From contig JBKBNP010000017.1 in NCBI GenBank assembly GCA_046295215.1, forward strand, positions 1-64,000: a DNA stretch of 64,000 nucleotides. Reading direction: 5' to 3'. This document shows, piece by piece, positions 33,719 through 42,163 of this stretch. A program made the translations under genes and the position numbers. The notes beneath the pieces were generated by a model that saw only the letters and a list, made by a program, of their open reading frames with translations, did no database searches and was not told the DNA's origin. The first letter of the stretch is position 1. Each line of letters begins with the position of its first letter. Source of the DNA: Szabonella sp046295215 (GTDB lineage: Bacteria; Pseudomonadota; Alphaproteobacteria; Rhodobacterales; Rhodobacteraceae).

Positions 33719-34432
33719 ATGACAGGCCGACGTTTCCTCCTCGCCGGCTTCGCCTTCGCACTCTGCCTCGCGCAGGGGGCGAAGGCAGACCTTCTGGGCG
33801 ATGCCGGACGCGGCGCGACCCTGTTTGACCAACAATGCAAGGCCTGCCACCAGATCGGGCCGGGGGCGGTCAACCGCGTCGGCCCCCACCTGAACGGCAT
33901 TTTCGGGCGCAAGGCGGGCACGCTGGACGGGTTCCGCTATTCCAAACCGATGGAACGCATGGGGGCCGACGGACTGGAATGGACAATCGAGCGGCTGGAC
34001 GCCTATATCGACAACCCACGGGCGCTGGTGTCCGGCACGCGGATGAACTATCGCGGCCTGAAGGATGCAGAGGCGCGCGGCGCCTTGATCGCCTTTCTGC
34101 GCGAATGGTCCGACCAGCCGCAGAACATCCCCGAATCCGCCCCCACCGCGCGCAGGACCGAACCGCAACTCCCGCCCGAGATCCTCGCCATCGAAGGCGA
34201 TGTGGAATACGGTGAATACCTGTCGTCCGAATGTTCGACATGCCACAAGCGCGACGGGTCGGATGACGGCATCCCCTCGATCCTGAACTGGCCCGAGGAA
34301 GATTTCGTCGCCGCCATGCACGCCTACAAATCGAAGTTGCGTCCGCATCCGGTGATGCAGATGATGGCGGGCAGACTCTCGAATGAGGAAATAGCGGCGC
34401 TGGCCGCCTATTATGCCACCATCGGGGATTGA
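33719..34432 (+). CDS. soxE: SoxE, dihaem c-type cytochrome
   Basis: The 237-residue periplasmic protein has a signal peptide (about residues 1-23) and two haem motifs (CKACH at about 38 and CSTCH at about 179). The N-terminal haem domain is clearly homologous to the C-terminal domain of SoxD (shared blocks GPHLNGIFGRKAGTLDGFRYSKPM and LNGIVGRVAGTVDGYRYSKPM differ little), while the C-terminal haem domain resembles the cytochrome of flavocytochrome c. It is the haem partner of SoxF. The ATG at 33719 is 5 nt past the soxD stop. Confidence 0.88.
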   Translation: MTGRRFLLAGFAFALCLAQGAKADLLGDAGRGATLFDQQCKACHQIGPGAVNRVGPHLNGIFGRKAGTLDGFRYSKPMERMGADGLEWTIERLDAYIDNPRALVSGTRMNYRGLKDAEARGALIAFLREWSDQPQNIPESAPTARRTEPQLPPEILAIEGDVEYGEYLSSECSTCHKRDGSDDGIPSILNWPEEDFVAAMHAYKSKLRPHPVMQMMAGRLSNEEIAALAAYYATIGD

Positions 34433-34493
34433 CGACCCGGCGGAACGCGAACCGCCGGACCGACACAGGATCGCAACAGGGAGGAAACCTGCG

Positions 34494-35756
34494 ATGACAC
34501 TGAACAGACGCCTTTTTCTGGGCACGCTGGCCTCGGCCAGTGCGGCCCTTTCCGCACCCGTTGTCTGGGGTCAGGCCAAGCCGCGCGTTGTCGTGATCGG
34601 CGGCGGGGCAGGCGGGGCCACGGTCGCCCGCTATCTGATGAAGGACAGCGCAGGCGCGCTCGACATCACGCTGATCGAACCCAACGCGACCTATTACACC
34701 TGCTTCTTCTCCAACCTCTATATCGGCGGGTTCCGGGATTATGACAGCCTTGGCCACACCTATGGCACATTGGCGGGCATGGGCATCAACGTGGTGCCGG
34801 ACCGCGCCACCGGCGTGGACCGCGCGGCGCGCACCGTCACGCTGGGCAATGGCGATGTGGTGAATTACGACCGGCTGGTGATCGCGCCGGGCATCGACTT
34901 CGTGGATGATGCCGTGCCGGGCTGGTCGCTCGATGTGGCCGACATCATGCCCCATGCCTACAAGGGCGGCGCGCAGGTGCAGCTTCTGAAAGCGCAGGTC
35001 GAGGCGATGCCGCAGGGGGGCACCTATGCCATGGTCGCACCCCCGAACCCCTATCGCTGCCCCCCCGGCCCCTATGAGCGGATCTCGATGGTTGCCCATC
35101 TGCTGAAAACGGGCAACCCGACGGCCAAGATCCTCATCATGGAACCGAAGGAGAACTTCTCCAAGCGGGCGCTGTTCGAAGAAGGCTGGCAGAAACACTA
35201 TCCCGGCATGATTACCGTCGTCGGCCCCGATCTCGGCGGCGCGGATGTGGAGGTCCGCACCGACACGATGGAGATCATCGTTGATGGCGAGGCCGAAAAG
35301 GTCGATGTCTGCAACGTCATCCCGGCACAGAAGGCGGGCATGATCGCATCCGTCGCCGGCATCACGAATGATGCAGGCTGGGCGCCGGTCGACCCCGCCT
35401 CGATGAAGTCGAAGATGGATGACAACATCTATGTGCTGGGCGATGCCTCGGCGCAGGGCGACATGCCGAAATCGGGCTTTTCCGCCAACAGTCAGGCCAA
35501 GGTTGCCGCCATGGCCATCCGGGGCGAACTGACCGGCAGCCGCGTGTTCCCGGCGAAATACTCCAACACCTGCTGGTCGCTGATCGCGCCCGAGGACGGG
35601 GTGAAGGTCGGCGCCTCCTATGAACCGACGCCCGAGAAGATCGCCTCGGTCGAAAGCTTCATCAGCCAGACCGGCGAGGATGCGGACCTGCGCAAGATCA
35701 CCTATGAGGAAAGCCTCGGCTGGTATTCCGGCATCACCGCCGACATGTTCGGCTGA
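34494..35756 (+). CDS. soxF: SoxF, FAD-containing sulfide dehydrogenase subunit (flavocytochrome c type)
   Basis: The 420-residue FCSD flavoprotein has a Tat signal (NRRLFLGTLAS, residues 4-14), an FAD-binding motif VVVIGGGAGGATVARYL (about 37), and redox cysteines in YYTCFFSNLY and NTCWSLI, expected to bind flavin or form the active disulfide. It transfers electrons to SoxE. The start at 34494 follows GGGAGG. A good rho-independent terminator follows the gene, marking the end of the sox transcript. Confidence 0.93.
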   Translation: MTLNRRLFLGTLASASAALSAPVVWGQAKPRVVVIGGGAGGATVARYLMKDSAGALDITLIEPNATYYTCFFSNLYIGGFRDYDSLGHTYGTLAGMGINVVPDRATGVDRAARTVTLGNGDVVNYDRLVIAPGIDFVDDAVPGWSLDVADIMPHAYKGGAQVQLLKAQVEAMPQGGTYAMVAPPNPYRCPPGPYERISMVAHLLKTGNPTAKILIMEPKENFSKRALFEEGWQKHYPGMITVVGPDLGGADVEVRTDTMEIIVDGEAEKVDVCNVIPAQKAGMIASVAGITNDAGWAPVDPASMKSKMDDNIYVLGDASAQGDMPKSGFSANSQAKVAAMAIRGELTGSRVFPAKYSNTCWSLIAPEDGVKVGASYEPTPEKIASVESFISQTGEDADLRKITYEESLGWYSGITADMFG

Positions 35757-35771
35757 ACTCCGGCACCCCTG

Positions 35772-35803
35772 ACGGGCGGCCCCTGCGGCCGCCCGTTTTC
35801 TTT
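35772..35803 (+). terminator. Rho-independent terminator after soxF
   Basis: 10-bp arms ACGGGCGGCC/GGCCGCCCGT (35772-35781 and 35787-35796) with a 5-nt loop are followed by TTTCTTT. It lies 15 nt past the soxF stop and would end the soxBCDEF transcript before the metallo-beta-lactamase gene. Confidence 0.85.
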
Positions 35804-35835
35804 CCCGGCCTGCTGCCTTTACCGGATTTGTTCAA

Positions 35836-36750
35836 ATGCTCCTGACCCGCCGCACATTTCTGACCCGAACCGCAGCCCTTGCGGCCAGCGCAACCCTTCC
35901 CGCCCGTCTCTGGGCCGGATCGACGCTGACCATCGGGGATCTGCGCATCGACACGCTGTCGGACGGCAACCTCGTGATGCCCGGCGATGCGGTTCTGCAT
36001 GGCCTGCCCGAAGGCGCGGCGCAGATCATCACAGATATGGGCCTGTCTGCCGATCGGGTGGAACCGCCCTGCAACCTCACGCTGCTGCGCGACGGCACCA
36101 ATACGGTGCTGTTCGACGTCGGTGCGGGCCCTGATTTCATGCCCACCGCAGGCAAGATCCTGGAAGCGCTGGAAGCGGCAGAGGTCAGCCCCGACGAGGT
36201 GACGCATGTTCTATTCACCCATGCCCATCCTGACCATATCTGGGGCCTGTTCGATGATTTCGACGACCCGATGTTCGCGAATGCCGACTACAGCATCGCG
36301 CAGGCGGAATACGATTACTGGACCGACCCGGACACGCTGAACACCATCGGCGAGGCGCGCATGTCCTTTGCCGCCGGGGCCGAGCGGCGCCTTCTGGCCA
36401 TTGCCGACCGGCTGACCTTCCTCAGGGACGGTGACGAGGCTGTGGCGGGCGTCACCACGCTGCTTTCCCCCGGCCACACGCCCGGCCATACCTCCTATGT
36501 GATCGGGCAGGGGCGCGAGGCCGTGATGGTGCTGGGCGATGCCATCGGCAACCATCACCTTGCCTTTGCACGACCCGAATGGCCCTCCGCCTCGGATCAG
36601 GACAGCGGGACCGGCATCGCCACCCGCAAGGCGCTGTTCGACCGGATCATGGCCGAGGATATGGCCGTGATCGGTTTCCACCTTCCCGATGGTGGGATCG
36701 GCCGGGTGGAGCGGGCGGGCGACGGCTATCACTTCCAGCCCGAGACCTGA
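35836..36750 (+). CDS. Sox-associated metallo-beta-lactamase-fold hydrolase (SoxG/SoxH-like)
   Basis: The 304-residue periplasmic protein has a Tat signal (TRRTFLTRTAAL, residues 4-15). The zinc site is complete: HAHPDH at about residue 136, a further His in SPGHTPGHTSY, Asp in LGDAIGNHH and the late His of GFHLPD. Proteins of this type follow soxF in Paracoccus-like clusters (SoxG/SoxH), where they are dispensable for thiosulfate oxidation and thiol-ester hydrolysis has been suggested. I did not choose between G and H. It is separated from soxF by a terminator. No convincing ribosome-binding site was found. Confidence 0.82.
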   Translation: MLLTRRTFLTRTAALAASATLPARLWAGSTLTIGDLRIDTLSDGNLVMPGDAVLHGLPEGAAQIITDMGLSADRVEPPCNLTLLRDGTNTVLFDVGAGPDFMPTAGKILEALEAAEVSPDEVTHVLFTHAHPDHIWGLFDDFDDPMFANADYSIAQAEYDYWTDPDTLNTIGEARMSFAAGAERRLLAIADRLTFLRDGDEAVAGVTTLLSPGHTPGHTSYVIGQGREAVMVLGDAIGNHHLAFARPEWPSASDQDSGTGIATRKALFDRIMAEDMAVIGFHLPDGGIGRVERAGDGYHFQPET

Positions 36751-37025
36751 CCTAGGCATTGACGCTGCTCACCACTCCTGCCCCGGCGGCGGAGGGCACA
36801 TCCGGAAAATACGCCAGATCCATGCTTTGCAACAAACCGGTGAAGGTGGTCGCGCAAGTCCGGGCGGCGATCAGGCCGGGGCCTGAGACCTCAATCACGA
36901 GGCCTGTCGACACTGAAATAGGTTCGAGCATCGCGGGCATCGTCTTTGCCGGAATGGAGGTCGAATAGCCCCTTGCGGGCGGGCGGGAAAACCGGAACGC
37001 TCCCCCCGGTAACAGGAGGATCTCC
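36751..37025. other. 275-nt spacer without a convincing gene
   Basis: This spacer has open frames on both strands (36759-36968 plus, 36752-37045 minus) but neither has a ribosome-binding site or recognisable domain. The minus frame ends exactly beside the upstream stop. It may be the remnant of a lost gene. The last 30 nt carry the ribosome-binding region (AACAGGAGGATCTCC) of the next gene. Confidence 0.3.
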
Positions 37026-37817
37026 ATGACCGACCCCATCGCCATCCGCTACACTGCGGCGCAAACCATCGCCCGCGAGGCCGGTGCGCTGGCCAAACGC
37101 TATTTCGACAGCTTCGACGCGCTGACAATCCATGCCAAAGGTCATCAGGATTTCGTGTCCGAGGCCGACCGCAACGTGGAGATCCTCGTGCGGGAGGCGA
37201 TCATCCGCGCCTTTCCCGATGACGCGATTGTGGGAGAGGAGGATGCCCCGAGATCCGGCATCTCGGGCTTCACCTGGGTCATTGATCCGATAGATGGCAC
37301 CACGAATTTCATCCACGGCATCCCGGGCTGGACCGTGGTGATTGCGCTGGCGCAAGGCGGGGAATGTGTCGCGGGCGTGATCCATGACCCGGTGCATGAC
37401 GAAATGCACCACACCACCCGCGGCGGCGGTGCCTTCTGCAACGACCGCCCGATCCGTGTCCTGTCGGGGCGCAGCCTTCAGAACGGCTCGCTCGGGGTGG
37501 GCTATTCCGGGCGTGTCCCCGATGCCGGGATCATCAATCTGGTGCGGCTGGTGGTGGAGGAAGGCGGCATCTTCTACCGCAACGGCTCTGGTGCGCTCAG
37601 CCTCGCACTGGTCGCCTCGGGGCGGCTCCTTGGCTATGTGGAGCAACACATGAACGCCTGGGACTGCCTTGCCGGGCTGTTGCTGGTGGAGGAGGCGGGT
37701 GGCCGGGTGGAGGCACCCGACCCGGCGACCGTGCTGAGGCAAGGATGCCGCGTCATTGCCGCCACGGCAGACCTGTATGACGAGGTTCTGGACCTTTCCA
37801 ACCGCGCCTTCGGCTGA
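37026..37817 (+). CDS. Inositol monophosphatase family protein (SuhB-like)
   Basis: The 263-residue Mg-dependent phosphatase has the family metal sites: EED (about residue 75), DPIDGTTNF (about 90-98) and AWDCLAG (about 215). These match inositol-1-monophosphatase/histidinol-phosphatase type enzymes better than CysQ. The strong GGAGGATCTCC ribosome-binding site fixes the start. It is monocistronic, convergent with the lumazine synthase gene 36 nt away. Substrate could be inositol phosphate, histidinol phosphate or a nucleotide. Confidence 0.88.
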   Translation: MTDPIAIRYTAAQTIAREAGALAKRYFDSFDALTIHAKGHQDFVSEADRNVEILVREAIIRAFPDDAIVGEEDAPRSGISGFTWVIDPIDGTTNFIHGIPGWTVVIALAQGGECVAGVIHDPVHDEMHHTTRGGGAFCNDRPIRVLSGRSLQNGSLGVGYSGRVPDAGIINLVRLVVEEGGIFYRNGSGALSLALVASGRLLGYVEQHMNAWDCLAGLLLVEEAGGRVEAPDPATVLRQGCRVIAATADLYDEVLDLSNRAFG

Positions 37818-37853
37818 GGGTCCAAGAACAGTTCCGGCTGAAGGGCCGGGCCC

Positions 37854-38357
37854 CTATTTGCGCTTCTTCTTCGGGGGGGCGGCCTCCGCCTCGGCGGGGC
37901 CGTCCTGACCGGGTGCCATGTCGGTGTCCATGGCCAGCACCGCACGCACCGCCTGCGCGGCCTCGGCCCCCTTCTTGACAAAATGCGCGGAAAAGAAGCT
38001 GAAATGCTCCGCCGTCGGCTGGAAGTGATGCGGCGTCAAGGAGACCGAAAACACCGGCACGCCGGTTTTCAGTTGCACGTCCATAAGCCCCTGCACCACG
38101 GTCTGTGCCACGAAATCATGCCGGTAGATCCCACCATCCACCACCAGCGCCGCCGCCACAATGGCGTCATAGTGCCCCGACTGCGCCAGCTTCTGCGCCA
38201 GCAGCGGCATCTCGAAGGCACCCGGCACATCCCAGGTGACCACATGGGCGGAATGGCCGGACTGGCCCATATCGGCGGCAAAGCCCTGCAGGGCCTGATC
38301 CACGATTTCCGCGTGCCAGCGGGCTTTTATGAACGCGATCTGCATCTTGCCGGACAT
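37854..38357 (-). CDS. ribH: 6,7-dimethyl-8-ribityllumazine synthase, RibH2 type
   Basis: The 167-residue penultimate riboflavin-pathway enzyme condenses the pyrimidine and butanone-phosphate precursors. The substrate-binding blocks fit the type II subfamily known from rhizobia and Brucella: DVPGAFEMPLLAQKL, the YRHDFVAQTVVQGLM region and the LTPHHFQ motif. The start at 38357 has GGGAGGA upstream; the frame to 38384 adds 9 residues. The C-terminus is a low-complexity acidic then basic tail ending PPKKKRK. No other riboflavin gene is nearby. Confidence 0.87.
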   Translation of the reverse strand: MSGKMQIAFIKARWHAEIVDQALQGFAADMGQSGHSAHVVTWDVPGAFEMPLLAQKLAQSGHYDAIVAAALVVDGGIYRHDFVAQTVVQGLMDVQLKTGVPVFSVSLTPHHFQPTAEHFSFFSAHFVKKGAEAAQAVRAVLAMDTDMAPGQDGPAEAEAAPPKKKRK

Positions 38358-38439
38358 GGCGGATCCTCCCTTTGCCTGACCCAACAGCTACGGTGTCGGG
38401 CAAGGGGAGGCAAGATGTCAGCCTGCCGCGCCTGCGGTC

Positions 38440-38781
38440 TTATTTAGCCCCGGAGACCTCGAAGCTGTCCGCCTCGAAAACGGTATGGATCACATGACCG
38501 TCCAGCATCTCGATCAGCGGCGCGGAGGCGGCTTTGCTGGCCCAGCGGGTCGGGCTTTCCAGCGCCTCGGCAATATGTTCGCGTTTTTCGAAGGTCATCG
38601 CCATGACAAGTGGAAAGCGGCTGTCCTCGTCATCGCTTTCAACATCGCGCATGACGTTCAGCGCCACCAGATGCGGGAACTTCTCCCAATGGGGGCGCAC
38701 GACATCACGCCAATGGGCGTGAAAGGCCTCTTCCTGCCCCGGCTTGATCCTGCCTTTGAAGAATGCGCAACGAATGAACAT
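38440..38781 (-). CDS. Small conserved protein, EthD/Dabb-like ferredoxin fold
   Basis: The 113-residue protein lacks a signal peptide. Its alternating strand-helix pattern and start (MFIRCAFFKGRIKPGQEEAFHAHW) fit the dimeric alpha-beta barrel families (EthD/Dabb). Members range from small-molecule lyases and monooxygenases to proteins of unknown role. It stands alone between ribH and the iron-type ABC operon. No catalytic assignment is possible. Confidence 0.7.
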   Translation of the reverse strand: MFIRCAFFKGRIKPGQEEAFHAHWRDVVRPHWEKFPHLVALNVMRDVESDDEDSRFPLVMAMTFEKREHIAEALESPTRWASKAASAPLIEMLDGHVIHTVFEADSFEVSGAK

Positions 38782-38862
38782 GACATTGGTCCCTTGCCTG
38801 AAAATGTTACCGATACCATACCCTGTTGAGCAGGAATTGAAACCCCCTTCGGCAAGGAAGAG

Positions 38863-39936
38863 TCAGGCCGGCACCAACACCGGCCCGCTTTGCGCAAAGG
38901 AAAGTCGCACGTCAGACCCCACGCGCAAGGGGGACACCACATCATCCAGCACCGCGAACAGGCTGCCGAAAGCGGCCTCGACCGTGTATTCCATCCGGCT
39001 GCCGACATAGGTCGCCTTGACGATCCGTGCCGCCATGCCGGGCGCGGCCATATCCGGGTCCAGCCGCACGCGCGAGGGGCGCACGGCCATCCGCGCCGGG
39101 CCGGGCGCCATTCCGCGCGAGGCAAGATGCTGGCGGTAATCGGCAATCCCCACCTCTGCCTGATCCCCCGAAACGGTCAGGATCTCGCAGGGAATGAGGT
39201 TCGCCTCGCCGATGAAATCCGCGACAAAGGCATCGGCGGGTTCTTCATACAACTGCCGGGGCGTGCCCTTCTGCGCAATCGCGGCATTGCGCATCACCAC
39301 GATCTCGTCGGACACGGCCAGCGCCTCCTCCTGATCGTGGGTGACGTAAACCACGGTCAGGCCAAGATTCTGCTGGATCTCGCGGATCTCCTCGCGCACC
39401 TGACGGCGCAGCTTGGCGTCAAGGTTCGACAGGGGCTCATCGAACAGCAAGACCTGCGGTTCCAGCACCAGCGCGCGCGCCACGGCCACCCGCTGCTGTT
39501 GGCCGCCCGACAATTCCGAGGGCAACCGGCTGCCAAAGGCCGACAGCCCCACCAATGCCAGCCCCGCCTCTGCCCGCTCCCGCGTTTCCGACTTGTTGAA
39601 GCCGGAGAATTTCAGCCCATAGCTGACATTCTCCATCACCGTCATATGCGGAAACAGCGCGTAGGACTGGAACACCATCGACACATCGCGGTCTGTCGCG
39701 GGCAGGCTGGTCACTTCGCGGTCGCCAATGAAGATCTGGCCTTGGCTCGCCATTTCCAGCCCGGCGATCATGCGCAGCGTCGTCGTCTTGCCGCAGCCCG
39801 ACGGTCCCAACAGCGTCACCAGCGAGCCCGCCGCGACCTCCAGATTGATGTTGTCCACCGCCTTCACGTCGCGGCCATAGATCTTGGTCACGTTGCGAAA
39901 GCTGACAGAGGCCGCCTTGGCGTTGATCTTCACCAT
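38863..39936 (-). CDS. Iron(III)-type ABC transporter ATP-binding protein
   Basis: The 357-residue CUT1/FbpC/PotA-type ATPase has Walker A GPSGCGKTT, signature LSGGQQQRV, Walker B LLFDEPLSNLDAKL and the switch His in VTHDQEEAL. A C-terminal TOBE-like domain (about residues 240-355) is present. It is third in an operon with a fused permease and a periplasmic binding protein. ATPases of this group serve ferric iron, polyamines, sugars or phosphonates; the binding protein points towards iron. Confidence 0.88.
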   Translation of the reverse strand: MVKINAKAASVSFRNVTKIYGRDVKAVDNINLEVAAGSLVTLLGPSGCGKTTTLRMIAGLEMASQGQIFIGDREVTSLPATDRDVSMVFQSYALFPHMTVMENVSYGLKFSGFNKSETRERAEAGLALVGLSAFGSRLPSELSGGQQQRVAVARALVLEPQVLLFDEPLSNLDAKLRRQVREEIREIQQNLGLTVVYVTHDQEEALAVSDEIVVMRNAAIAQKGTPRQLYEEPADAFVADFIGEANLIPCEILTVSGDQAEVGIADYRQHLASRGMAPGPARMAVRPSRVRLDPDMAAPGMAARIVKATYVGSRMEYTVEAAFGSLFAVLDDVVSPLRVGSDVRLSFAQSGPVLVPA

Positions 39937-39939
39937 ACC

Positions 39940-42147
39940 TTAATGTCCCATCTGTGCGCTACGGCGCCCGATCTTGGTGCGCCCCACCACAAGCTGCATC
40001 AGCCCCACCGCCGCCAGCATCACGAAGATCAGCGCGGTGGAATAGGCAATGGCGAGGCCGTAGTCGTTATTCTCCACCCGCCCGATGATATAGCTGGTGG
40101 ACATGTCATAGCGCGCCGAGACAAGGAAGATCACCGCCGAAATCGCCGTCATCGCGCTGACGAAGGAATAGACCAGCGCCGCCACGATGGCCGGTTTCAG
40201 CAAGGGCAGGATCACCGCGCGGAAGGTCTGCCACGAGTTTGCGCCCAAGGTCAGGGACGACTCGTCAAGGCTCCGGTCAAGCTGCGACATCGACGCGATC
40301 CCCGCCCGCACGCCCACCGGCATGTTGCGGAACACGAAGCTGACGACAAGGATCAGCCCGGTGCCGGTAATCTCGATCGGGGGCACGTTGAAGGCGAGGA
40401 TATAGGCCACCCCGATCACCGTGCCCGGAACGGCAAAGCTGAGCATCGTGCCGAATTCGAAACTCCGCTTGCCCTTGAAATCCTGCCGCGTCAGCAGATA
40501 GGCGGTAATCAATCCCACCGCCGCCGTCAGCGGGGCCGAGATGGTCGCGATCATGATGGTGGTCCAGAAACTCGCCCAGGCGGACCCCGTCCAGCGCACG
40601 CCGTTTTCACCCCAACTGACCGCAAAGGCCGTGCGGTAATGGTCCAGCGTCAACGTGTTGTCGAGACCCCAGAGCTGCACCAGCGAGCCATAGACGATAT
40701 AGGCATAGACGATCAGCGTGAACGTGCCCCACAAGCCCGCAATCACATAGACCGGCACCGACAACCGGCGCGGCATCAGCGGGTGAACGCCCGAATCTCC
40801 CTTGCCGGTCACGGTGGTATAGCTTTTGCGGCCCAGCCAGAACCGTTGCAGCCAGAACGCGCCCAGCGTGAAGAACAGCAGCACAAAGGCCAGGATCGCC
40901 GCGCGGCTCTGGTCATATTGCGCGCCGACGATGGCGAAAAAGATCTCGGTCGACAGCACGTCGAAATTGCCACCCAGCACCAGCGGGTTGCCGAAATCGG
41001 CCATGCTCTCGATGAAGCCCAAGAGGAAGGCATTGGCGAGACCCGGGCGCATCAGCGGCAGGGACACCGTGCGGAACGTCTCCCACCGGTTCGCGCGCAG
41101 CGTCTGCGCGGCTTCCTCCATCGAGGGGGAAATGCCCTCGACCACGCCGATCATCACGAGAAAGGCGATGGGGGTGAAGGCCAGAACCTGCGCGATCAGG
41201 ATGCCGGGCAGCCCGTAGACCCAGCGCGTCGGCGTGATCCCGAACCATTCCGACACCGTCTGTGTCACCGTGCCCGACAGGCCGAACAGCAGGATGATCG
41301 CCAGCCCGATCACGAAAGGCGGTGTGATGATCGGCAGCACCGTCAGCGCCCGCAGCGCGCGTTTGTAGCGGAAGGATGACCGTGTAAGCAGCAGCGCGAA
41401 GATCAGCCCCAGAACGGTCGTCAGGAAGCCCACCAGGACAGCAAGAAAGAGCGAGTTCCAGGCCACCCCGCAGCGCCCGCCCGACAGGCAGCCAAGCCCC
41501 CAGATCCGGCGGTCGAACACCTTGGCAAGGAAGGTCGTGATGGAATAGCCGCCCTGATCGGCCACGAAGGCCGCCATCAGCATCTTGGCAATCGGGAAGA
41601 ATACGAAAATCGCGACGACCGTGATGACCCCGCCAATCGCGCCGGTCACGAACACATCGCCATTGACCGCGCCGCGCGCGGCAATCCCTTGCGTGAACAG
41701 GAACAGGAAGGACGAGGCCGCAATCAACGCGCCATAGCCCATGCCGAATTGCCGGTCACCCAATTCGCCGAACAAGGCCGTCAGCCAGGGCGCGGTGAAC
41801 CCCCGAAGTCCGATCCCCAACCCCTGCGCCACCATCCACGAGAACCCGAAGGCCCCCGCAACGATCAGCACCTTGCCATAGATCGGATCGGTCTTGCGCC
41901 GCCGGATCACCAGCAAGGGCAGGATCAGCGCCAGCAGCATCGGCGCCAGCCACAGCTTTTGCCCCTGCGCGATCAGCACCATCGCGGGCGCATAGTCGCG
42001 GTCGAAGGGCCAGCCACCGGTCAGCCAGCGGAATTCCCAGAAATCCTCCACCCCATACCAGGGCAGGATGGCATAACCGACCCATCCCGCCACGATCCAG
42101 AAGATCAGGACGGGATGGGCGGTGCTTTCACTTTTCGCAATCCGCAA
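39940..42147 (-). CDS. Iron(III)-type ABC transporter permease, fused two-unit (FbpB-like)
   Basis: The 735-residue polytopic protein has two permease domains in one chain (about residues 255-455 and 545-725), each with an EAA loop (EEAAQTLRANRWETFRTVSLPLMRP and DESSLTLGANSWQTFRAVILPLLKP). An N-terminal extension of about 200 residues contains extra membrane segments, longer than the usual 500-560 residues of FbpB. It lies between the binding-protein gene and the ATPase gene with short gaps. Confidence 0.88.
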   Translation of the reverse strand: MRIAKSESTAHPVLIFWIVAGWVGYAILPWYGVEDFWEFRWLTGGWPFDRDYAPAMVLIAQGQKLWLAPMLLALILPLLVIRRRKTDPIYGKVLIVAGAFGFSWMVAQGLGIGLRGFTAPWLTALFGELGDRQFGMGYGALIAASSFLFLFTQGIAARGAVNGDVFVTGAIGGVITVVAIFVFFPIAKMLMAAFVADQGGYSITTFLAKVFDRRIWGLGCLSGGRCGVAWNSLFLAVLVGFLTTVLGLIFALLLTRSSFRYKRALRALTVLPIITPPFVIGLAIILLFGLSGTVTQTVSEWFGITPTRWVYGLPGILIAQVLAFTPIAFLVMIGVVEGISPSMEEAAQTLRANRWETFRTVSLPLMRPGLANAFLLGFIESMADFGNPLVLGGNFDVLSTEIFFAIVGAQYDQSRAAILAFVLLFFTLGAFWLQRFWLGRKSYTTVTGKGDSGVHPLMPRRLSVPVYVIAGLWGTFTLIVYAYIVYGSLVQLWGLDNTLTLDHYRTAFAVSWGENGVRWTGSAWASFWTTIMIATISAPLTAAVGLITAYLLTRQDFKGKRSFEFGTMLSFAVPGTVIGVAYILAFNVPPIEITGTGLILVVSFVFRNMPVGVRAGIASMSQLDRSLDESSLTLGANSWQTFRAVILPLLKPAIVAALVYSFVSAMTAISAVIFLVSARYDMSTSYIIGRVENNDYGLAIAYSTALIFVMLAAVGLMQLVVGRTKIGRRSAQMGH

Positions 42148-42163
42148 AGGGTGTTACTGCCGG

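Noticed and set aside
36752..37045. 97-codon minus-strand frame in the gap after the metallo-beta-lactamase gene
   Set aside because: No ribosome-binding site or family could be recognised, and its 5' end overlaps the next real gene. It is recorded only as a weak possibility of a decayed gene.
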